DNA of 7,962 nucleotides, taken from positions 1-7,962 of the forward strand of contig JBDGQU010000088.1 of NCBI GenBank assembly GCA_042218715.1, written 5' to 3'. The position numbers and the translations under genes are program-made. The DNA is from JAGXLP01 sp042218715 (GTDB lineage: Bacteria > Bipolaricaulota > Bipolaricaulia > M55B111). Shown here piece by piece: positions 1 through 6,318 of this stretch (positions are counted from its first letter, which is position 1; each line of letters starts with the position of its first letter). The notes beneath the pieces were generated by a model. That model was not told the DNA's origin and made no database searches. It was given only the letters and a program-made list of their open reading frames with translations.

Positions 1-10
1 TACAGAGTAA

Positions 11-39
11 TTATTAATAAACGGAGAAGGCTTTGTCAA
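11..39 (-). promoter_or_regulatory. Candidate sigma-70 promoter reading left out of the window
   Basis: On the minus strand a perfect TTGACA (positions 34-39) is followed after 17 nt by TAATAA (positions 11-16), which is the ideal spacing for a housekeeping promoter. It lies about 90 nt beyond the stop of the MtmB-like gene and points the same way, so it could start a separate transcript for a gene outside the window. The region is AT-rich, so a chance match is possible. The rest of 1-125 shows no ORF and no clear intrinsic terminator. Confidence 0.4.
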
Positions 40-125
40 CCCTCTGCTCAAAAATTCTATAATAAACTACCTAGCCCTAACCTAATACCCTGGTAAAAAG
101 TTAAAATTTCCCTGTCTCATTCAAT

Positions 126-1517
126 CTATGAACGGGACTGTTTAGAAATATTTAACCCAAGTTGGTTTAATTCCTCTATAACTTCACTGTATATTTCCAA
201 ATACCAATCTTTTGGTCTCCCAGACTCCATATTATGTGAGTCTTGATACCTTTTGCCGACAGGGGGGTTTTTTATTTCATCTTCGTATTTCTTGAGAAGT
301 TCCGTCACAACTTCATTAGCCTTCTCCCTTCCAATCCCCGCAGAAGCGTGGGCCACTTCAGTGCAGAATTCTGCAGCTAAAGGTGTCATATAATCAGTTT
401 TTACTGCTTTTGCGGGAAGAATTGTTTGGGCTGAAACTCCGGAAGTAATAACCCCTATGGTATAAGCAGCCGCTTCATAGAAATACATCCTAGTTGTTGG
501 TCCCGCCGCGGCATAGCCAGCATATAATACCGGAAAATTTATATTTCGACTAATAGCTTGGGCACTAATATTTGCAGACCAGAGAACTTCTGGGGGTGTT
601 GAGCAGGAATGTTTAATATGTATAGGGAAAGTCAAATGGTAATTGCTTTTTAATACAAGCCTACCTGCTATTACATAAGCAGTATTCAAAATTGCGGCAG
701 CTTCAGCTCCCCCCGCATATCCCCCTACCATTGGTCCGGACTCAGCACCAATATTACCGCCCCAATTCAACAAGTAGGAGGCAATAGAGAGGGATGAATT
801 ATCTACTTTGAGTTCTGCAGTAAACTCTACCAGCCATCCGTCAGAAGGACGAACGCCAAATTCTGAATTACTTGCTGCGATAGTACCCAACGAAGTTCCT
901 CCTGGTGGGACAAGGTTAGCTATTGGTAATCCAGGTCTGCCCGCTAGTTGTAATTTCCGCCGCCCAATTTCTACCGCCCTAATTGAACCTAATATTTCAG
1001 TTGGAGTACCACCTTGAATGGAAAGCCCTTCAATAGAATCTATGTTTGGAATAGCGATGGAGTCTCCATTAGAAATATTACCATAACCAGTTATGAGTCT
1101 GGCCGCTAGTTGCTCATTAGAAGAAAGAATGCCATTTCCTACATGACACCAGGGAGGAGTAGAATCATCTGGTTGCCTCGGGTGAAAAGCTTTCGCCTCC
1201 TTTCCAATCCCCATATGACATTTAGTTGGACAATTGTTAGCCGCACGTTCAATCTCAGTTCGGCTAAACTCAATAAGTTTTCCGGTATTTCTATGATAGA
1301 CGCCTGTAGCATCCAGGAGATCGATAGCAGCTTCGAAAACAGCATCGGCCATTTCATCGTCATTGGGAACGAAAGTCGTAGAGTCGGGATCATATCGGAT
1401 TTTATACTTTTCAACCAAGTTTTTGCATGTTGGATAGAGTTTTTTTAAGTTGTATTCCTTTTCCTTAATCCGAGGCCCTTCTCTTACTCTACGCAATATT
1501 TCTAAGAAATTTATCAC
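126..1517 (-). CDS. mtmB: MtmB-family (monomethylamine:corrinoid) methyltransferase homologue without pyrrolysine
   Basis: The 463-aa product is close to the usual ~458 aa of methanogen MtmB, which transfers a methyl group from monomethylamine to a corrinoid protein. From memory of the Methanosarcina sequence, shared landmarks are LAGRPG (191-196), TSL (208-210), an acidic residue at 259 just before GGYAGG (265-270), PIHI (298-301), AGP (338-340), EAAA (348-351) and the C-terminal PVGKRYQ region (419-425). In MtmB the LAGRPG motif is followed four residues later by pyrrolysine (Pyl202). Here the ungapped equivalent is Ala200, followed by a short P/G-rich insertion. The frame is uninterrupted, so no amber codon is read through. 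The start is GTG, with GGTGAT five nt upstream and an in-frame TGA at 1524-1526. It is the last gene of the operon, 59 nt after the MttB homologue, and ends in TAG with an in-frame TGA three codons later. The family assignment is strong, but the substrate is unknown: loss of pyrrolysine suggests something other than, or in addition to, monomethylamine. Confidence 0.85.
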   Translation of the reverse strand: MINFLEILRRVREGPRIKEKEYNLKKLYPTCKNLVEKYKIRYDPDSTTFVPNDDEMADAVFEAAIDLLDATGVYHRNTGKLIEFSRTEIERAANNCPTKCHMGIGKEAKAFHPRQPDDSTPPWCHVGNGILSSNEQLAARLITGYGNISNGDSIAIPNIDSIEGLSIQGGTPTEILGSIRAVEIGRRKLQLAGRPGLPIANLVPPGGTSLGTIAASNSEFGVRPSDGWLVEFTAELKVDNSSLSIASYLLNWGGNIGAESGPMVGGYAGGAEAAAILNTAYVIAGRLVLKSNYHLTFPIHIKHSCSTPPEVLWSANISAQAISRNINFPVLYAGYAAAGPTTRMYFYEAAAYTIGVITSGVSAQTILPAKAVKTDYMTPLAAEFCTEVAHASAGIGREKANEVVTELLKKYEDEIKNPPVGKRYQDSHNMESGRPKDWYLEIYSEVIEELNQLGLNISKQSRS

Positions 1518-1548
1518 ATTATATCACCAATGAGTTTAGTTATACGTT

Positions 1549-1563
1549 AAATAGTTTCTATTT
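1549..1563 (-). other. Small AT-rich stem-loop between the two methyltransferase genes
   Basis: The sequence AAATAG, a 3-nt loop, then CTATTT forms a perfect 6-bp hairpin in the 59-nt gap between the MttB and MtmB homologues. It has no following U-tract, so it is not a standard terminator. It could affect mRNA processing or the relative amounts of the two enzymes, or be chance in AT-rich spacer DNA. Confidence 0.25.
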
Positions 1564-1576
1564 TACTGAATCTTTA

Positions 1577-3034
1577 TTACCATATACCTGCATCGATTTC
1601 TTCCCAATCGTAACTATTGGCCTCAGACATAATTTCCTCGAGTTCGGTCACTGTTGCTTCGGGTAATTCAACTTCTTCGCGCTCTCTTAGGATTTGAGGA
1701 ACCATTTCTTCAGCGCGCTGAAGAAGGCTTTTTGATCCTTCTTCTTCCCAAGTTTCCCTTGTTAGATTGCAACTTATATTGGACTCAATATATTCCTCTT
1801 CAAAGTATTTAAGGGTGTGCTTATCAGTAAGGAAATTCGATTCCGACTTGTTTCTTTTTATTGCTGAAAGACCCATAGTATCCTTATTAACTTCTATCCC
1901 TTTTAAAGCCCTCCTGGCATTTTTCAACAGATAGTTATCAACTACTAACTGTGCTAAACTACCGGCATAGTAGTGTTCAATCTGTCCAGCCCCGGTCAAT
2001 ACGTTGGCCCCGGCCATCGTGGAAAACATAAGGTTAGTAGTTCTTTCCTGTATGGATTGACCATCTGGGTGAAGCGAATCCGTAACCAGGCCAGAGGCGT
2101 TAAAAGGAATTTCACAGTTTTTATGTATTACTTGGATCAAAGCCATAGTCATCATAGCGTTCTCAATCTTTCCTTCTTGTAAATTACTCGTCTTCATATC
2201 TAAATGGGAAGGTAAGGGAAAAGCTATTAAAGGCGCCCCTGGGTTCGCTAACTGAGATAGCACAATTGCACCTAATAACTCGGCGTGGGCTAACATTACT
2301 ACCCCTGACAAAGTTACGGGGGAGGTTGTACCCGCTATTGGGTTAGTTGCCATCTCAACCGGTATTCCATACGATCCTGCGATCGATAATACTTCAAAGG
2401 CATTAGCGGAATATCGCAGAGGTGAAAGGCTTGAAGCAACAACGCTTACCAATGGTCGCTGCCTTAACTCTTCCTCATCTTGAACCCTAAGTACTGATTT
2501 GATAATAAACTCCATATTCTTCTTACTATACGGTGACACGTGAATATGTTTTTCCGTATTTTGGAGCAAAAGTTGAGTTATATAAATATCCCGAGTTTTA
2601 TCCTGGACATCTGTAGGGTAAAGAGCGGTGCATGCATCAATTTCTTCTAGGGCGTCAGATAATCTGATCCATTTTAAAACATCCTGAGTGGTAGGTTCCC
2701 GGAAGGAATTTGGATCCGACCCAACGAAACTACTTGCCCCGCCAGGAGGATGTGCATATAAGCTACTCTGGGGCGTAATCTTACGTTCCTGGTCCTTATT
2801 TCGGCCTCCATAGATAACCTTTTCTGGCGCTGATTCGATACAATCTTCGATTAGGTGATCAGTAAATTTAACTTGTTCTGAATCATGGTCTACGGTGGCC
2901 CCCGCATCTTCTAATAAAAGACGTCCTCTTTCACTTTTAATTTCAAGCCCAACCTCACAGAGGACCCGTTTGGCAGTATCATGTATTTCATCTGCTTCCG
3001 AATCCGATAGTATTTCAACTGGTTGCATTCTCAT
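1577..3034 (-). CDS. mttB: MttB-superfamily (COG5598-type) non-pyrrolysine corrinoid methyltransferase
   Basis: The 485-aa product has the usual length and motif order of trimethylamine methyltransferase-family TIM-barrel proteins. Visible landmarks are PTTQDV (114-119), SPLRYS (204-209), GTTSPVTLSG (235-244), QLANPGAP (261-268), VTDSLHPDGQ (317-326), AGANVLTGAG (341-350), LVVDN (363-367), RRALKGIEV (374-382) and FLTDKHTLKYF (401-411). True trimethylamine MttB has a pyrrolysine in the barrel, which I would place near the segment before VTDS. This frame is open throughout, so the protein belongs to the pyrrolysine-free branch. Characterised members of that branch, such as MtgB (glycine betaine), MtpB (proline betaine) and MtcB (carnitine), demethylate quaternary amines and methylate a cognate corrinoid protein. 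It lies 56 nt downstream of the betaine-type permease gene, which supports a quaternary amine substrate, with glycine betaine the simplest guess. It starts at ATG with GGAGG a rather long 12 nt upstream. No corrinoid partner gene is adjacent. Confidence 0.92.
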   Translation of the reverse strand: MRMQPVEILSDSEADEIHDTAKRVLCEVGLEIKSERGRLLLEDAGATVDHDSEQVKFTDHLIEDCIESAPEKVIYGGRNKDQERKITPQSSLYAHPPGGASSFVGSDPNSFREPTTQDVLKWIRLSDALEEIDACTALYPTDVQDKTRDIYITQLLLQNTEKHIHVSPYSKKNMEFIIKSVLRVQDEEELRQRPLVSVVASSLSPLRYSANAFEVLSIAGSYGIPVEMATNPIAGTTSPVTLSGVVMLAHAELLGAIVLSQLANPGAPLIAFPLPSHLDMKTSNLQEGKIENAMMTMALIQVIHKNCEIPFNASGLVTDSLHPDGQSIQERTTNLMFSTMAGANVLTGAGQIEHYYAGSLAQLVVDNYLLKNARRALKGIEVNKDTMGLSAIKRNKSESNFLTDKHTLKYFEEEYIESNISCNLTRETWEEEGSKSLLQRAEEMVPQILREREEVELPEATVTELEEIMSEANSYDWEEIDAGIW

Positions 3035-3036
3035 AA

Positions 3037-3046
3037 AAAATATTAC
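3037..3046 (-). repeat. Shared GTAATATTTT leader element, MttB copy
   Basis: On the minus strand the 10-mer GTAATATTTT sits between the GGAGG ribosome-binding site and the ATG of the MttB homologue, ending 2 nt before the start codon. The same 10-mer lies at the same distance before the ATPase start (4812-4821). It makes the spacing between GGAGG and ATG 12 nt, longer than usual. Confidence 0.5.
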
Positions 3047-3090
3047 CCTCCGAAAGTATTAAGTTGTGAGTCGTTCTGAAGGCTAATGCA

Positions 3091-3951
3091 TTAGGAAGAA
3101 GGCGGTTCCCAAGTTTGTGCTATACCCTGGGTGATTCTATCGATAACTATAGCAAGGACTACGATACCTATTCCGGCCTCAAACCCTTCCCCAATGAGTA
3201 TTCTGTTAATGGACCACAATACCTTTTCTCCGAGCCCACCTGCCCCGATCATTGCCGCTATTACGGACATCGCTAGCGCCATCATAGTAGTTTGGTTTAC
3301 CCCCATTAGTATGGAAGGAATAGCCAGCGGCACCCGAACTTCTTTTATCAATTGCCAGCGAGTAGCGCCAAAAGCTTTCGCTGCTTCCTGGGCACCTTCC
3401 TCTACTTGTCTAAGACCTAGATTCGTCAACCGTACTATTGGAGGAGTCGAATAGATAAGTGTAGCTATGACTCCGGGAACTTTTCCCAGTCCAAACAGCA
3501 TTATGGCGGGGATAAGATATACGAAACTTGGCATAGTCTGCATAGTATCGAGAACAGGCTTAACGAGTAACTCAATTAGATCTACCTCTCCCATTAAAAC
3601 ACCAATGGGTAAGCCAATTATTAAGGCCATGAATACTGAAGTTATTACCAATGAGAAAGTTTGAAGAGCGGGAGCCCATAGCCCAAAGAAACCCACCACA
3701 AAAAGAAGAGCAGTTAACCCAATAGTGGTCGTCCACCGGCGGGTAGCTAGCCATGAACCAATACCAACTATAGCAATAATTCCCCACCAAGGAATGAAGC
3801 TAATAAACGAATGTACATTTAAAAGTACTGATCTAATGATGTTTGTAAGTATTTCAAAAAATGGGGAAAAATTGTCTAGTAACCAGTTTACAAAAGCTGT
3901 AATATATGGGGCGACATGGAATTCCCAACTTTGGGGAAACAATTTTACCAC
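3091..3951 (-). CDS. proW: Betaine-type ABC transporter permease (ProW/OpuAB family)
   Basis: This 286-aa integral membrane protein forms the inner-membrane channel of a glycine betaine/proline-type ABC importer. Hydrophobic segments lie at roughly 54-70, 74-92, 98-118, 142-168, 218-236 and 257-273. The family segment MQTMPSFVYLIPAIMLFGLG (137-156) is present. The EAA loop that docks on the ATPase is at 185-217, with EGAQEAAKAFGATRWQ followed by the conserved P and G positions. No binding domain is fused, which fits the separate binding-protein gene. It lies 24 nt after the ATPase gene. The longest reading begins with GTG at 3949-3951, which lacks a well-placed ribosome-binding site. A TTG three codons later (3940-3942) has AGGTGG 5 nt upstream, so it may be the real start and would make the protein three residues shorter. 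The family is certain; glycine betaine versus carnitine, choline or proline betaine cannot be told from the permease. Confidence 0.94.
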   Translation of the reverse strand: MVKLFPQSWEFHVAPYITAFVNWLLDNFSPFFEILTNIIRSVLLNVHSFISFIPWWGIIAIVGIGSWLATRRWTTTIGLTALLFVVGFFGLWAPALQTFSLVITSVFMALIIGLPIGVLMGEVDLIELLVKPVLDTMQTMPSFVYLIPAIMLFGLGKVPGVIATLIYSTPPIVRLTNLGLRQVEEGAQEAAKAFGATRWQLIKEVRVPLAIPSILMGVNQTTMMALAMSVIAAMIGAGGLGEKVLWSINRILIGEGFEAGIGIVVLAIVIDRITQGIAQTWEPPSS

Positions 3952-3975
3952 CTGTATTTAACTGTTCATCTTCTC

Positions 3976-4809
3976 CTACTCAAAGGATTCTAATTGTTGT
4001 TTTTTATCCTTAACAAAACGCTCTACATAATCATTGGCGGGATTGCTAAATATCTCCTCTGCTTCACCAGTTTGCACTACCCGCCCTTCATTCATAATAG
4101 CCATTCTATTACCAACCCTCATCGCCTCGTCCAGATCATGGGTGACAAATAGTATAGTCTTCTGTAACTCCTCCTGTAGACGTAATAATTCTGTTTGCAT
4201 TCCTCTTCTAATAAGAGGATCCAAGCCACTAAATGGTTCATCCATCAGCAATACAGGGGGGTTATTTGCTAAAGCCCTAGCGATTCCCACACGCTGTTGC
4301 ATCCCCCCGCTTAAACTCGCAGGGTATGAATCTTCCCACCCATCTAATCCGACTGATTCAAGCACTTCTTCTGCCTTTTTAACACGTTTACCCTTACTTT
4401 CCCCTCTTAATTTTAAACCAAACGCCACGTTCTCGAGTACGTTACGATGCGGCAGAAGTCCGTAATGTTGAAAGACCATAGCAACTTTGTTTCGTCGAAA
4501 CTCTATAAGCTCGGTTCTATCAAGTGCTGTAACTTCGAGACCGTCTATACTTATATCACCTTTAGTCGGTTGAAGCAGCCGAATTAGACAACGAACCACG
4601 GTGGACTTACCACTTCCAGAGAGACCCATAAGGGCAAAAATCTCCTCTTCACTAACGGAAAAGTCTACCGCCCGGGCGCCAATAACTACGTCATCACGAT
4701 TCTCTAATTCTTCTACGTCCTTTTCATCAGATAAACCGAGTCCATTGTTATCCATACCGTATATCTTCCAAAGATTCTCAACTTTAATAAACTTATTGGT
4801 ATCTGTCAT
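3976..4809 (-). CDS. proV: Betaine-type ABC transporter ATP-binding protein (ProV/OpuAA family, no CBS domains)
   Basis: The 277-aa product is the ATPase that drives the importer from the cytoplasmic side of the membrane. It shows Walker A GLSGSGKST (62-70), the Q-loop at Gln114 in VFQHYGLLP, the signature LSGGMQQR (166-173), Walker B VLLMDEP (186-192), SGLD (194-197) and the H-loop His224. The extra acidic stretch at about 20-45 between the first strand and Walker A is typical of ProV/OpuAA proteins. Those proteins are usually near 400 aa, with a C-terminal pair of CBS domains that sense ionic strength in osmotic systems. This protein stops at residue 277, shortly after the nucleotide-binding domain, so osmotic gating by CBS is absent. 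That fits uptake for catabolism better than osmoprotection, which is an inference. The start is ATG with GGAG 11 nt upstream; the stop is TAG. Confidence 0.95.
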   Translation of the reverse strand: MTDTNKFIKVENLWKIYGMDNNGLGLSDEKDVEELENRDDVVIGARAVDFSVSEEEIFALMGLSGSGKSTVVRCLIRLLQPTKGDISIDGLEVTALDRTELIEFRRNKVAMVFQHYGLLPHRNVLENVAFGLKLRGESKGKRVKKAEEVLESVGLDGWEDSYPASLSGGMQQRVGIARALANNPPVLLMDEPFSGLDPLIRRGMQTELLRLQEELQKTILFVTHDLDEAMRVGNRMAIMNEGRVVQTGEAEEIFSNPANDYVERFVKDKKQQLESFE

Positions 4810-4811
4810 TT

Positions 4812-4821
4812 AAAATATTAC
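4812..4821 (-). repeat. Shared GTAATATTTT leader element, ATPase copy
   Basis: This is the second copy of the 10-mer between a GGAG ribosome-binding site and an ATG, again ending 2 nt before the start codon. It matches the element before the MttB homologue (3037-3046). The two genes it precedes are not homologous, so the match is not a by-product of gene duplication. Confidence 0.5.
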
Positions 4822-4853
4822 TCCATTATGGTACTTCCCATTTAAGGAGAGTT

Positions 4854-5900
4854 TTAAAGCGCTTCCTCCACTTTATTAATAATTTCATTTCTGTAAGGTC
4901 CTCTTACAGGAATCCAATCTTGCCATATGTCCTTATGATTTTCTAAGAACCACTTAGCGGTCTTTTTAGCAGAAATATCGTTATCTGTCATATAAGCTAA
5001 CAACTCGTTAACAACTTTCAAAGGAATCTCGTAATTAGCTAGGAATGTCATAACCTGAGGATGCTTTGAGAGTGATGGATTAACGATTATATCAACTTTA
5101 CTGCTCGGCCAAGCACATGTTTTATCTTTTGCCCAAACTTCTTTGTCATATTCCGGTTCTTTTATCTTGGTTAAATCCAACTTGCCCATAACCTTAGTGG
5201 GTTCCCAATAGTAGGTTAAAATAGGCTCTCCTGCTTCGTATTTGGCCATTATTTCCGAAGCAAGGGCTGACCCACTACCGGGGTCAAAAGAGTTATAATA
5301 CTTATCTAAACCGTACCCTTTTATCTTTTTATTAACGATTCCATAACATGTCCACGAGCTTGGGCAATTGTAGATTCTACCCTGGTCTGGGTCCGCAGGA
5401 TCCTTGAAAACTTCCCAATACTTGGGAAGATCGTCGATAGTTTTCAGACCCGGAGCCATGGGCTCGATCCCCCGTTCTTTATCTCCTTCTATTACATAAG
5501 TGGGAACATAGAAGCCTTCAGAAGCTCCAGTGAAACTGGGACCTAAATCGATAAACGCATCATTAGAAAGCAGCTTTACATAAAGTTCGTAATTGGAAGA
5601 TGTCCAACTTTCCATATAAACATGTATATCCCCACGTTTTAAGGAAGTATAAAGAGCGGGAGTCGAGGCATACTGATAACCAACTTCAAGGTTATACCCG
5701 TGTTCAATAATAAAACCAGCTATTCGATTTTGAATAAGCGAACTGTTCCACCCAGCGTCACCAATAACAATTTTGTCGGGGGGAGCTGCTTGGGAGGTGA
5801 AAGCAACACTAAACAATAAGATTAAAACTACAATAAGAGAAAATTTACCTGTGCGCTTATTTAATTTCTCACTAACGTAATTTAGCATCTTGAGATACAT
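4854..5900 (-). CDS. proX: Betaine-type ABC transporter substrate-binding protein (ProX/OpuAC family)
   Basis: This exported binding protein of up to 348 aa would capture the substrate for the ProW/ProV pair. A basic N-terminus (KLNKRTGK) and hydrophobic core (about 20-34) lead to a likely signal peptidase I site around SQAA (36-39). There is no lipobox cysteine, so the protein is probably soluble in a periplasm rather than a lipoprotein. Family features include IGDAGWNSS (46-54), GDIHVYMESWTSS (90-102), GFYVPTYV (129-136) and the LTYYWEPT segment (228-235). Trp51, Trp99, Tyr131 and Trp232 are candidates for the aromatic cage that binds a quaternary ammonium group. Cys179, Cys185 and Cys262 may form a disulfide. 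The first ATG lies only 1 nt after AGGAGG, too close for normal initiation. The ATG at residue 5 (5886-5888), 13 nt after AGGAGG, is likelier and gives 344 aa. It is the first gene of the operon. Confidence 0.93.
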   Translation of the reverse strand: MYLKMLNYVSEKLNKRTGKFSLIVVLILLFSVAFTSQAAPPDKIVIGDAGWNSSLIQNRIAGFIIEHGYNLEVGYQYASTPALYTSLKRGDIHVYMESWTSSNYELYVKLLSNDAFIDLGPSFTGASEGFYVPTYVIEGDKERGIEPMAPGLKTIDDLPKYWEVFKDPADPDQGRIYNCPSSWTCYGIVNKKIKGYGLDKYYNSFDPGSGSALASEIMAKYEAGEPILTYYWEPTKVMGKLDLTKIKEPEYDKEVWAKDKTCAWPSSKVDIIVNPSLSKHPQVMTFLANYEIPLKVVNELLAYMTDNDISAKKTAKWFLENHKDIWQDWIPVRGPYRNEIINKVEEAL

Positions 5901-5904
5901 ACCT

Positions 5905-5919
5905 CCTAAAGTTTTTAGG
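5905..5919 (-). promoter_or_regulatory. Stem-loop overlapping the ribosome-binding site of the binding-protein gene
   Basis: CCTAAA, a 3-nt loop, then TTTAGG form a perfect 6-bp hairpin on the minus-strand mRNA. The 3' arm supplies the first three bases of the AGGAGG ribosome-binding site, so a closed hairpin would partly hide it. This could set or regulate translation of the first operon gene. The hairpin is short and AT-rich, so its stability is modest. Confidence 0.4.
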
Positions 5920-6008
5920 TTTCGCGCGTTTTATCCGGCAGAATGGCTTTAGAACTGCCCATTTTCCGTTAATCAGATGCAAAGCTCTCTGAGTTTACAC
6001 CAGCTTGA

Positions 6009-6038
6009 TTGAATTTACTTATGAAATGCAGATATAAT
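6009..6038 (+). promoter_or_regulatory. Candidate sigma-70 promoter for the glycosyltransferase
   Basis: TTGAAT (6009-6014) is followed after 18 nt by a perfect TATAAT (6033-6038), pointing toward the glycosyltransferase. A start near 6045 would give a leader of about 280 nt, long enough for the inverted repeat and the small coupled ORFs described here to act in the RNA. Confidence 0.45.
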
Positions 6039-6070
6039 CAGCACTATATCAACGTTATTAACAAATTAAA

Positions 6071-6149
6071 CCATAATATCTTCACAGCTTAAAGACCAAT
6101 ATAAAAGGCTTATCAAAATAACGAAAAAAATGTAGAGAAAATATTATGG
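6071..6149. repeat. Spaced 9-bp perfect inverted repeat
   Basis: CCATAATAT (6071-6079) and its exact reverse complement ATATTATGG (6141-6149) are separated by 61 nt. The arm centres are 70 bp apart, close to a whole number of helical turns, as expected for paired operators bound by a looping regulator. In RNA the arms could also close a large stem. The arms are AT-rich, so chance remains possible. Confidence 0.35.
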
Positions 6150-6166
6150 ATTTTTCTTCACTAACC

Positions 6167-6318
6167 TAAGGAGGTTTCGTTAGACTGCCAGAGTTCTAGC
6201 GTGAGGTAAAAGAACCTTTAGTTGAAATAAGGAGGGGCTGCCGGTTGAAAAAGGTTACTGTGCAACGTAAAAACTGTGGTAAGGAGGGGGCACTTTAGTG
6301 GCCAGAGCTACTGACGTT
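6167..6318 (+). repeat. Leader with three perfect TAAGGAGG sites and an imperfect direct repeat
   Basis: TAAGGAGG, the full complement of the 16S rRNA 3' tail, occurs at 6167-6174, 6228-6235 and 6280-6287. The first has no start codon at a usable distance. The second precedes a TTG ORF and the third a GTG ORF. The first and third sites are also followed by related sequence (TTAG, then GCCAGAG, then CTA and CG), making an imperfect direct repeat of about 37 nt spaced 113 nt apart. This suggests an old duplication of a leader unit. Confidence 0.5.
6245..6298 (+). CDS. Possible 17-aa leader peptide, TTG start
   Basis: A TTG lies 9 nt after a perfect TAAGGAGG and opens a 17-codon frame reading MKKVTVQRKNCGKEGAL if TTG is read as Met. 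It is basic, with five Lys/Arg and one Cys. Its TAG stop (6296-6298) shares its last base with the GTG of the next small ORF, a layout typical of translational coupling. The ribosome-binding site of that next ORF lies inside this one, so translation here would affect access to it. The peptide may matter only as a leader. I recognise no homologue. Confidence 0.3.
   Translation: MKKVTVQRKNCGKEGAL

Noticed and set aside
61..100. Telomere-like CCTAGCCCTAACCTAATACCC run downstream of the operon
   Set aside because: It is a single irregular stretch without true repeat units; all other signs are bacterial.
1139..1414. 91-codon minus-strand frame inside the MtmB-like gene
   Set aside because: It lies in another frame of a well-supported gene, has no recognisable domain and no ribosome-binding site.
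4034..4465. 143-codon plus-strand frame opposite the ATPase gene
   Set aside because: It is antisense to conserved ABC motifs, Ser/Pro-rich in the way reversed coding DNA often is, and resembles no family.
5937..5959. GGCAG/CTGCC inverted repeat in the operon leader as an attenuator
   Set aside because: The stem is only 5 bp with a 13-nt loop and no U-tract, so it is not distinguishable from chance.
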